NCBI GenBank assembly: GCA_002943765.1
Contig: PQWQ01000026.1
Span: forward strand, 1-64,000
DNA: 64,000 nt
Direction: 5' to 3'
Source: Psoroptes ovis
Lineage: Eukaryota; Arthropoda; Arachnida; Sarcoptiformes; Psoroptidae
The position numbers were made by a program, and so were the translations under genes. The first letter of the stretch is position 1. Every line of letters starts with the position of its first letter. Below, piece after piece: positions 10,595 to 20,063 of this stretch. Under the pieces are notes generated by a model that was given only the letters and a program-made list of their open reading frames with translations, ran no database searches and was not told the origin of the DNA.

Positions 10595-12587
10595 TCATTT
10601 TAGCTCGTTATTTTCATTTAAAATTTTACAAGGTGGTTGCCAACCACCAAAACGTTTGGCTATCAATTCAGCAGCGGCCAATGTATAACGATCATTCAAA
10701 CGCTTAGCGATAATCTGAAAACCGACAGGCATTTTTGAACGACGTCCAATACCCATCGATACTTGTGTGACAGGCATTTCCATAATATTGAATATGGCTG
10801 TATAGCCAACATTACTGACACGTAAAAATGTTCCACTATGTTTCGGTGCGTGTTCAGGTAAACATGGCATTATCAATATGTTACCATTATCTATGAATAA
10901 ATAAATAAATTAAAACGCATTTGATTAAAATAATTATTGATTCAATAACACATTGACTTAATTCAATTATCATAAAACAATACATACCTAACATTGAATC
11001 TAATTGTTCGCGCAATTGAACACCGAATTGGATGATTTTCCTGAAAAAATGTTTTTTACGCATACTTGGTGTACAAAGTGTATCCTGTAATAATATATTC
11101 ATACAGGTAATTTTACGAAATTTTGAAAAACCAAATAATGCTTTCAATAATTCAGTGTATGCATTCAATGATCCACGACGTTCAACAATTTCTTCGCCTA
11201 ATGTAGGTGCATCACAATCACCTAATGTAGCTACGAATATTAAGAAATTAAATTTCATTAATGGTATATGGGTATCGATACAAGTAAAGCCACAATCCTT
11301 TTGAAGAAAATCACGTGCACGTTTCAATGCGTCACGAACATCAGATGAAACGGGTGTTTTCAATGGATCACCATCTTCGTATAGAAAATAAAATCTTGAT
11401 TTTTTTAGATCGACTGGCTCATCAAGATTAAGCAATGCTAATGATTTATCATTTTCCATAATAATAACTTTGAATAATGGTTTCAAATCGGATGCATAAC
11501 GACATATTGGACCATTGACTAGAAGTTTCTCACGTGATTCATGGCCACAAGATGGATAATTTCCAACTGTATTCGTCGTGAATGATGATGGTTTATGACC
11601 GAAAACGCCACAAAAAAATGGTGGAATACGCAGCGATCCACCAATATCAGATCCGATACCAATGACAGAGCCAGCTGCAGCTTGAATAGCCGCTTCACCA
11701 CCCGAACTACCGCCAGTTATTCTAGATAAATCATATGGATTACGTGCACGTCCATACACATGATTGTTGGTGTCCCACCAAAGTAAAAATTCTGGCACAT
11801 TTGTTACGCCTAAAATGAATAATTATTTAAAAACATTGAATACACTTTGATCATTTTTCATTTACCAACAACAATAGCACCAGCATTACGAACATTTTTA
11901 ACAACTTGTGCATCTTCAGCGACACGATGATCAATTCTAGAATTTAGACCAGCAGTTTGTGGCATACCTTTAACAGCTATACATTCTTTGATTGTAATCG
12001 GTACACCAAGTAATGGTAATTCTAATACATTATCATCCGAGGATGGATTATTCAAAGCTTTATCAATACGTTTATCATATTCTTTAGCTTCAGCAATGGC
12101 TTGTTCAAAACAATCGAATACAACAGCATTGATTAATGGATTCACTTCTTTAATACGATTTATGTATGCACGTACAAGTGTTTCAGATTTTAACTATTTT
12201 CGATTGAAAAATAATTTTAAAATATATTCAAAATAATCATATGAAATAATAAACTCACCTGTCCGGTACATATTTTTTCAACCAATTCGGTTGCTGTTTT
12301 AAGTAATAATGGATTCGTTATCGGTGGTATACGACCTTTTTTAGGCCAATGATAAAGGCCAGTCAAATCCATAAGACAATCGAGAAAAAGTCGAAATATT
12401 CGCAAGTAGATATGGATGATTGTACCAGAAAGCCATACTAGTTTGAAGACAAAAATCAATCAAAATTAAAATAAAACAAAAACAAAATCAAAAAAACATA
12501 CATACATATTGTTTGACCAAATGGTACATGTGTTTCGAATGTTGTCAATATTAAATCAATATCTGGATCAAATAATTCTTTAAGCAT
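10595..12587 (-). CDS. FAAH2-like amidase-signature hydrolase
   Basis: Amidase-signature serine hydrolase, 568 aa, closest in layout to animal fatty-acid amide hydrolase 2. Five exons on the minus strand: 12506-12587, 12259-12437, 11866-12193, 10988-11809, 10595-10890, all GT-AG and in phase. The N-terminus has a hydrophobic segment (about residues 28-50, WLSGTIIHIYLRIFRLFLDC), as expected for a membrane-attached enzyme. The catalytic triad is complete: Lys156 in GVPITIKE, cis-Ser231 in GGSSGGEAA, nucleophile Ser255 in GSDIGGSLRIP. The 75- and 24-residue spacings equal those of FAAH. It probably cleaves fatty acid amides or related amides at a membrane; the true substrate cannot be read from sequence. 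Convergent or divergent partners are absent: 1.25 kb of non-coding DNA lies upstream. Confidence 0.92.
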
Positions 12588-13841
12588 TTTAATATTTGAA
12601 TATTTTTGGTTTTATATCAAAACATATCAATTTTTGATCAAGGGAAATGTGTAAAGCTTTTTGGAAAATTGAGCAACAAAAAAAAAAGGAATTGAATTCA
12701 ATTGAATTTATATATTTTAAAGTTGTTGTTGTTGTTGTTTGTCGTGTATATAAACAAACACAATACAACAAAACAATGAACACACAAAATGGTTCAAATG
12801 ACAACAACAGCAAAAGTAACAATATATTGTTCAATACACATAAACAACAATAATTGGTGAACTAATGTTGAAGGCTATAACAAAAAGTGCAAGAGTGTTC
12901 TGGTATTATTGATTCATTATTGAACATTTTGGGGCAAAATAAAATCAATAAATGAATGAAATGAATGAATTGAAAATAAATGAATTCTCAAATTATTATT
13001 GGTGATGATTTGAGGGGAAAACAAATACTCGAGAACAAATAATCGAATAAATTTTGATTAATCAAAAATCAAAATGAAATAATCTTTGATGATTATTTCA
13101 TTTTGATTTTGTTTTGGGGTAAAACATTAAAGATATAATTGTAAACATTAAGACAAAAATAATAAAGATGTTTTCAATTTGTCTTGATGGATTTGATGAT
13201 TACATTACATTCGATTATTTGACAAATATTTGTAATTGTGTAAATATGCATATGATAACTATGATTATTGTCAATATTTCTACATTCTATATAAACATAC
13301 ATTGCTTAACATTTGTTATTTGATGATGAACAAGTGTTTGAATTTGTATTTTTAATGACACAATTGATTAAAATATATTGATTGAAATTATTAATAAAAA
13401 ACTTGTTTCTTCTTCTAATGTAGTAATTTCAAAAGTTACATTAATTTAAATTTTTAATTCGTAGTTTTAAAAATGAATTTCATAGTTTTCAATGTGATTT
13501 GCAGCTGTAAAATTATGAAATTTAATTTTAAAAATACGAATTTAAACTTTAAAAACTGTAATATGTTTTATCACAATTATTTCATTTCATTTCATTTCAA
13601 TTTGATCGCAGTGAATTCGAGCTGCTATTTAGCTGCGTTTTGCATTATTTATCTGTCTAATTTAATATTAATTTGTGAATGTGTGTTTGTTTGAGTGTGT
13701 TTTGAGGTCTTTTGGACTTGAATAATTTTCATTATTACTTGATTGATTGAATGAATATGAATAGAAAAGAGACTGATTGTATTTTCAATTGAATTTAATG
13801 AAGAGGTTTCTCACTTTCAAAAAAACGAAAAAAAATCAAAA
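12588..13841. other. intergenic, upstream of the amidase gene
   Basis: AT-rich; holds one inverted-repeat element (13434-13562) and homopolymer stretches. Promoter of the minus-strand amidase should lie just right of 12587. No gene recognised. Confidence 0.6.
13434..13562. mobile_element. second inverted-repeat family, copy B
   Basis: Diverged copy: TTTTTAATTCGTAGTTTTAA at the left, AATACGAATTTAAACTTT at the right, with the internal CAGCTGTAAAATTA also seen in the copy at 59869. Confidence 0.7.
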
Positions 13842-14261
13842 TCAAATATGAATAATGAATGATGATGAACGAAAATAAATGATTATCGATTGCCACCATC
13901 TTGTCGGTAATCGTGCTTGTAATAATGGCTGTTGATGATTATGTAATTGTTGATGATTAGTATTAAATATTTGTTCAATTAAAAATCTTTTCATTGTCAG
14001 CAGATAACATAAACAATATATTAATAATATTTGTATGAATAATTCGAAAAAAAATTTCAATTCATCAGCTAATGATAATGTCAGTATTAAATCATTATTA
14101 TCAATAATATTAATGGGATTATTAATAGGAGCATTATTATTATTATTATAAATGGTATCATCATCATTATCATTTATATTATTTAAATCATTCAAATCAT
14201 TTATTTCATCGATTGAATCATTTTCACTTTGATTACGTTCATCATTATTATTATCGGACAT
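13842..14261 (-). CDS. possible single-pass membrane protein, 139 aa, unknown
   Basis: No family recognised. The frame gives an acidic, Asn/Asp-rich N-terminal half (residues 1-55), one strongly hydrophobic helix (about 68-92, FELFIQILLIYCLCYLL), then a basic segment with QARLPTRWW and a hydrophobic end. This could be a small tail- or single-pass membrane protein. Starts at the first ATG of the frame. It lies alone between non-coding stretches; no splice partners were found. Low-complexity Asn codons inflate open frames here, so it may be spurious. Confidence 0.35.
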   Translation of the reverse strand: MSDNNNDERNQSENDSIDEINDLNDLNNINDNDDDTIYNNNNNAPINNPINIIDNNDLILTLSLADELKFFFELFIQILLIYCLCYLLTMKRFLIEQIFNTNHQQLHNHQQPLLQARLPTRWWQSIIIYFRSSSFIIHI

Positions 14262-15414
14262 ATTTTGATAATTTTTACTTTAATTTTCTTCGTAGAAAAT
14301 TATCGAAATATGAATCGAAAATAATAAAAATTAAGATTTGAATTTATTATTATTTTTTCTGGAGATATTTTTATAGATTTTCACACAAGTAAATATAAAC
14401 AATTGATACTAAAAATAATGATAATTTAAATTATTATTCATTTATCTGGAAAGATTTGAAAAAAAACAACTAAATAAATCAAATATAATTAAATATGAAA
14501 CAGGATAAATACATATGTGCGCGCGTGTGTGTATGTATGTACGGTTTGTGTGTAAATAATAATAAACCATTTGAAATTGTGAACAAATAAATGAATTAAA
14601 ATATGAATAAACAACAAGAACAATCGTAATATAAATACAGATAGACAAGTTTGACAAAAATTTTAAATAAATTTGAAAAAATTGCATTACATTCATTTAT
14701 TATTATTACATTGACATTGACTATTACCGGTTATTTCATTTCATTTCAAATTCATTTCATTTTCATTAGTTGTTTATGATTATTTTTGCTGCTGCTGTTA
14801 TTATTTTCACTTTTATATGGTCGGTTGACTAATTATGAACAACGACAGGTAATAAGGAATGAAAGGAAATAAATTTTAACACATTAAATTTGTAACCAAC
14901 CAAACAAAGATGACTATTAATTGTTTCTACATAAGTGATTGCAATCAACAAATATAATATAAACATATTCGTAAATATTGTATCAAAATGGTTTTTAAAA
15001 TAATTGGATTCATTTGAATCATTAATTCAAATTGTAGAAATTGTCGAATGATGATGTCTACAAATAGGACTTACGGAAAATTCTATGATGTAATTCAATA
15101 ATTGTAATAACATAATTATTTGTTTGATTCAAGATATAAACACTGGAACACAGACACACATTGATGAACACAGGATGTGTTCATATATATTAATCAAAAA
15201 TAATTATCAATGGTTAAATCATTCGATTTAATTTAAATTAAATTTGAATCATCATCATCATCATCATATCATTTTATTAAAAAAATTCAATTTCATTCAG
15301 GTTTTTAGGTCAATAAATTTATATTTTATATCAATATTTTTTCCCAATAAATTTTTCTGATATTATTTAATAAATAATTTTCAATTATTTAAATTTCATT
15401 TTGTTACCCTAAAT
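14262..15414. other. AT-rich non-coding stretch
   Basis: No coding signal or repeat element recognised apart from short ATC and TTCAT runs. Confidence 0.6.
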
Positions 15415-15672
15415 TTAATGTTGTTGATCTAATTGTTTTAAAATTATTTGAAACAAAACACTGATAATTGAATGACCTTCGCATAGATAGACATATATAT
15501 AATAGATGATATGACTATGTGTGATATCAGCCCTGATATTCGAAATTTTAAAAATTAAAAATTGATCATCTATCATTTTAATAATGTCATTTGATTGATT
15601 CACTTCTTTTGGATGATTTTTTTTTCTAATCAATTGTTCAATTTGTTCGATAATTGAAAATGTATTGGACAT
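15415..15672 (-). CDS. uncertain small ORF antisense to the ML gene start
   Basis: 85-aa frame from the ATG at 15672; family not recognised. The first 13 bases overlap the first exon of the plus-strand ML gene on the opposite strand, which makes a conventional gene less likely. It shows ordinary residue variety (helix SIIEQIEQLIRKKNH, then a hydrophobic region), so it is listed with low confidence. Confidence 0.2.
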   Translation of the reverse strand: MSNTFSIIEQIEQLIRKKNHPKEVNQSNDIIKMIDDQFLIFKISNIRADITHSHIIYYIYVYLCEGHSIISVLFQIILKQLDQQH

Positions 15673-16327
15673 CAATCATTACAATTCAATCATCGTCACT
15701 GATATTGATTTTAGTCAATAATTTAATTCATCATATTTATTCAATACCTGTATTTTTTGAAGATTGTGGTATGTAATTTCTAAGAAAATTTTTCTTTTGC
15801 TTAAATCAATCAAAATCTAACCTGTGATAAAGGTAATGGTGAAATAAAAAGTATGGACATCGAACCATGCCATTCATTACCATGTCATTTTGAAAAAGGA
15901 CAACGTGCAAATGTTACGTTGATATATCAACCGAAAAAAAGATCAAATTATTTACATTTTCGTACAACATTACGTCGTGGTGGTTTACTTGATTATCCGA
16001 TCACTGTTGAAGATAGTGATCCACATATTTGTGAATCATCATATAGTAAAAGTTCGAATGATAATTGGGGTAAAATTAAATGTCCAGTCGTACCGGGTAA
16101 AACATATACAATTAAAATGAGCCGAATATTTCCGATTTCCACTACATGGAATGTATGTATTTCGATTTTGATTGATTCTTATTAATTTCGATATCAATAA
16201 TCCATTCACCATTCACTCATAGGTTTATCGATATTCAAAAATTAAAATATTCAATGAATATGGTGAAATGGTCGGCTGTTCGGATTGGTATTTAGATTTT
16301 AATCGTTATTCGATTGGTGATGATTGA
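15660..16327 (+). CDS. secreted ML-domain (NPC2 / group-2-allergen type) protein
   Basis: 177-aa secreted lipid-binding protein of the MD-2-related lipid recognition (ML) family, which includes NPC2 and mite group-2 allergens. Three exons: 15660-15768, 15833-16152, 16223-16327, with 64- and 70-bp GT-AG introns in phase. The start ATG opens a hydrophobic signal peptide (residues 1 to about 28, including SLILILVNNLI). The mature chain begins near FFEDCG, the usual ML start. Six cysteines occur in the family order: EDC, EPC-x4-PC, HICES, KIKCPV and GCSDW, enough for the three standard disulfides. The ML fold carries a sterol or other hydrophobic ligand in a beta-sandwich cavity; the ligand here is unknown. 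The stop lies 316 bp from the convergent SLC25A44 stop. Confidence 0.9.
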
Positions 16328-16643
16328 TTGATTGATCAATTGGATTGATTGCAATCATTTTCGAATCATTTTTAATTTAAAGAAACAGATATTTTGTGAA
16401 AAACAAACAGAGAAATAAAATGAAATTGAATGGAAAACAAAATAAAACAAAACGAAAATCACAGAATTTACATTTGAACAACAAAATAAACACATAAACA
16501 TTTGATATAAAGAGAGAGAGAGACGACACTAAATGAAATAAAAGGGTTATGACCTCCTAAAGGTATAAAAAAAGAACAAAAGAAAGAGTTAAATTGACAG
16601 AATTTATTTACCAAAAACAGATTTGTTTCACCAGAGATTATTT

Positions 16644-17902
16644 TCACCAACGAACAGAATCACGAAATTCATCATTCAAACTAAGTCGTTTCAATGTTTC
16701 ATAGCCTGCCGCAATGAATGTTGAACTAAGTCCACTATGTACAAGACGTGCTGATAAGCCTTTGATGAATACATGATAACTTTCTTCTGACCAAAGCATT
16801 TGTGCAGCGACTACAATCGATTTAATGCGTCGTACTTGAATATTTGCCCGTAATACATCTAATGGATTTGTCAGCGCGGCAACAGTCATACCTGAAAGAC
16901 TGCCAGCCGTACAATGTATTAACATGTGTGAGGTATTTTTTGGTAGGTGTTCGACTAATGATTCAGAATATACTGGATAAAACATCCACCATAAACCGCT
17001 TGTCGGTACATATGTTGCAACTGATGACAGATAACCACGATAATAAGCCTTGAATTTGAAAAAATTTAAAAATTAATCGGAAAATTCAATCGAATAATCA
17101 CCAACCCTTAATCCACCATCGCAACGATACAATTCTTTGACAACTGTTCTTGCTAATCCCTGGCGTTTGACTGTTTCTGGATCAATGTTTAAATGATAAG
17201 GTGATGATGATGATGTTGTTGTTGTTGATGTTGATGTAAGAGGTGATGAAGATGATGATGATTTGGTCCGTTTGGATTTATTCCATAGCATTAAATGTTG
17301 TGAGATTACATCAAATGGACCTGTCATAATGGAAATATTTTAATTATTCAGAAAAATGTAAACAATTTGTCCAACAAATACATACAGATAATGGTTTGAC
17401 TGACTAGAGATCCGAGACCTCCGGCAATAAGGCCTCGTACACGGTTGTCATTGATATTATTTTTGGAGAGTATATGTCTAGCTTTTTCGTAAGTCAATAT
17501 ATAACCAAAGCCTGTGGTGGAAAATTACTTAGATTGTCATCTATCAAAGGTAAGCAACAGTATACCTGAAACGACTTGCATTGTGTTCACCCAAAACCCT
17601 TTGTATAATGCAAAATAACCTTCATTTCGGACAATTTGTCGAAAAGCATCGGCAGTACCACGATATACTTCATGACCAGATTTTTGTAACTGCAAATTAC
17701 GAGACACGATCTGATTAATTTAATATTTTCAAATAAAAATCAAACCAAATACCTGTAAACGTGTTTTAATCACTGTCAATGGATAAAGGAAAAATCTTAG
17801 CGATATTGAATGCACCACACTAAGACCGAAAAATCTTGTCTTGTTCATCATATCCCATTCGATGGTCAATAATGGTAGACCAGTCGATTCCATTTCATCC
17901 AT
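16644..17902 (-). CDS. SLC25A44-type mitochondrial carrier
   Basis: Mitochondrial inner-membrane carrier, 339 aa, of the SLC25A44 type (branched-chain amino acid transport in mammals). Five minus-strand exons: 17753-17902, 17566-17689, 17386-17511, 17106-17320, 16644-17048. Introns are 57-65 bp in three cases; all are GT-AG and in phase. The three carrier signatures are YPLTVIK (41-46 region), CPFDVIS (134-140) and NPLDVLR (266-272). The first two are degenerate, as is usual for this subfamily. The N-terminal IEWDMMNKTRFF matches the IEWE-like start of SLC25A44. A Ser/Thr-rich insert (about 153-176) in the loop after the fourth helix is extra. The ATG at 17902 is the first in frame. Upstream is a shared 581-bp region with the divergent WDR46 gene. 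Confidence 0.92.
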
Positions 17903-18483
17903 TTTTACTATGATTTGGTTATTTAATGAAGCTATTAAATAATTAATGTGGGAAATTTCGTCTTTTTGGCACAACTATTTCGTTTTGTGCTTATTTGCTA
18001 ATCAGCTTTTTCTAATGCTTATGATGACTATCTGGAATATTAAATATTTGATTTTTAAAAAAATTTTCACCATCAGAATTTATCATTGATTTGTGCGATA
18101 AAAAGGGACGATTCAGCTATAAAATTCTTGATCAACAATCATCATGATTGATTTTTTTTTTGCTTCGATATTTGTCTCGTATTTTCATAGACATTAATAC
18201 ATCATTCATTAATACATTTAATTTCAAGACATTAATTGAATAAAATATAATAAATAATTTGATTTGATGAAATAAATTGTAAAGTAAACACACTTTTATC
18301 AAATGTTTTGTTGCTAATTTTGGTCACTTTTGGAAATTTTCCTGGAAAAAAATCAAAACTCATAATATTAATATTAAAAGAAACTTTCCCGGAAATTCTC
18401 TTTAAAAAATTGTCACGTGTTTTTGTTTTGATTTTTTTTTTTTTTTTTTTTTGGTTATCTGATTGATCAATTTGGAAAAAAAA
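17903..18483. promoter_or_regulatory. divergent promoter region SLC25A44 / WDR46
   Basis: 581 bp between two start codons pointing away from each other. Holds a 21-T tract (18432-18452) close to the WDR46 start and the CACGTG-like CACGTG-containing sequence TGTCACGTGTTTT at about 18411-18423 (an E-box core). Promoter role is inferred from position only. Confidence 0.5.
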
Positions 18484-20007
18484 ATGTCTGCACGTAAAAT
18501 TAAAAAGATATCATTCGACAAGAATCAAATATCATATCTTAATGCCGAAAATGATGGTTATCTTGAGCCTGATGATCCTACGACTGAACAAACATATCAA
18601 ATAACACAAAAAGAAATTGTCAAAAGTGTTGATATTACTTCGGCTGCAAAATATTTTGCCTTACACTTGCCTGATTATGGTCCATATAAATTAGATTATT
18701 TCCGTAACGGTAGGCAATTATTGATTGGTGGTAAAAATGGTCATGTTGCTGCTTTCGATTGGATTACGAAAAAGCTATCATGTGAATTTAATGTTCGTGA
18801 ATCGGTTCATGCTATCAAATGGTTACACATGCCAACAATGTTTGCCGTTGCACAAGCTGATTGGACATATGTTTATGATGAAAAAGGAATCGAAATTCAT
18901 TGTCTGAAACGTTTATATCGTGTATATGAATTGGATTTTCTTCCATATCATTTTCTATTAGTATCAGCATCTGACAATGGTTTTCTATCATGGCTTGATG
19001 TTTCGACCGGTAATTTAGTTGCAAATTTTCGTATGAAAGTACCACGGCTTACTTGTTTAACACATAATCCAAACAATGCAATCACATTCACCGGTCATCC
19101 GAACGGTACTGTACGTTTATGGTCACCGAACGTTAATGAACCATTAGTCAGATTATTATGTCATCCTTCTGCAGTGATAGATGTCGCTGTTGATAATCGT
19201 GGATTATTCATGGTCACTACTGGCGCTGATAGATCTGTACGAATTTGGGATATACGTAATTACAAATGTATGAATGTTTTTCGATTACCAAAAACACCAT
19301 CAAAATTGACATTAAGTCAAAAAAATTTATTAGCAATCGGTTGCGGTGATGAAGTCAGTATTTTCAATGATTATTCAGACAAAATTGATAAACCATATAT
19401 GAGACATCGTTTAGAATTGTCTACGTCTAATATATCATCATTAAAATTTTGTCCATTCGAAGATGTATTAGGCATCGGTCATCATAATGGTTTCACTTCG
19501 ATTTTAGTTCCTGGTTCAGGCGAAGCTAATTTCGATGCATTCGAAACCAATCCATACATGACAAAATCACAACGTCGTGAAATGGAAGTAAAATCATTGT
19601 TGGAGAAAATCAATCATGAATTAATCACATTAGATCCTGATTTTATGGCGAAAAATATTAATGATAATAATAATAATAATAATTCGAAGAATAAAAATTC
19701 GAAACATGATCGATCAACATTCAGAATGAACAATAGTAAAAGAAAAATGAAATCAGACAAATATAAACAATCAATAAAAGATAAAATGAATAATGTTTTA
19801 GAAGACGTAGACGATAACAACAATGTGGACAATGAAGAAAACAATAATGATAAAAGTCACTCAAAGGTCAACAATCGAACATTCGTTGAACAGCGGCAAC
19901 GAAAAAAACGTGGCCAAAAAAATTTGGCCGCAAAACTGCGGTCAAAAGCGGCACGTAAAGAAAAACGAAGACGTAGCCGATTACAAGAACGTAATCGACA
20001 AAAATAA
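18484..20007 (+). CDS. WDR46 / Utp7, small-subunit processome protein
   Basis: 507-aa WD-repeat protein, orthologue of human WDR46 and yeast Utp7, a nucleolar protein of the SSU processome needed for 18S rRNA maturation. Single exon. Order: charged N-terminus with KKISF and a helical segment; WD propeller from about residue 60 (GGKNGHVAAFDW, NGTVRLWSP, DRSVRIWDIRN); then the BING4/Utp7 C-terminal signature GSGEANFDAFETNPYMT and KSLLEKI (about 345-375). After about residue 395 comes a low-complexity Asn/Asp/Lys linker and a strongly basic end (RQRKKRGQKN, RKEKRRRSR) fitting nucleolar RNA binding. The first ATG in frame is 18484. Its stop is 51 bp from the stop of the convergent GPCR gene. Confidence 0.95.
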   Translation: MSARKIKKISFDKNQISYLNAENDGYLEPDDPTTEQTYQITQKEIVKSVDITSAAKYFALHLPDYGPYKLDYFRNGRQLLIGGKNGHVAAFDWITKKLSCEFNVRESVHAIKWLHMPTMFAVAQADWTYVYDEKGIEIHCLKRLYRVYELDFLPYHFLLVSASDNGFLSWLDVSTGNLVANFRMKVPRLTCLTHNPNNAITFTGHPNGTVRLWSPNVNEPLVRLLCHPSAVIDVAVDNRGLFMVTTGADRSVRIWDIRNYKCMNVFRLPKTPSKLTLSQKNLLAIGCGDEVSIFNDYSDKIDKPYMRHRLELSTSNISSLKFCPFEDVLGIGHHNGFTSILVPGSGEANFDAFETNPYMTKSQRREMEVKSLLEKINHELITLDPDFMAKNINDNNNNNNSKNKNSKHDRSTFRMNNSKRKMKSDKYKQSIKDKMNNVLEDVDDNNNVDNEENNNDKSHSKVNNRTFVEQRQRKKRGQKNLAAKLRSKAARKEKRRRSRLQERNRQK

Positions 20008-20022
20008 TTTATAAAATTGTGT

Positions 20023-20028
20023 TTTATT
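20023..20028 (-). terminator. poly(A) signal AATAAA for the GPCR gene
   Basis: AATAAA on the minus strand 31 bases past the GPCR stop codon, inside the region expected to be the WDR46 3' UTR on the other strand. Confidence 0.5.
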
Positions 20029-20057
20029 TTAATCAAAGTTTTCAATATTTTGTGCTT

Positions 20058-20063
20058 ATTAAA
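20058..20063 (+). terminator. poly(A) signal variant ATTAAA for WDR46
   Basis: ATTAAA 51 bases past the WDR46 stop; it overlaps the GPCR stop codon. A full AATAAA follows at 20094-20099, inside the antisense GPCR coding sequence. Confidence 0.4.

Noticed and set aside
17903..17974. In-frame upstream extension of SLC25A44
   Set aside because: The extension begins at TTG, not ATG; the first ATG (17902) matches the usual N-terminus of the family.
18463..18483. Seven-residue upstream extension of WDR46
   Set aside because: Begins at TTG; the first ATG is 18484.
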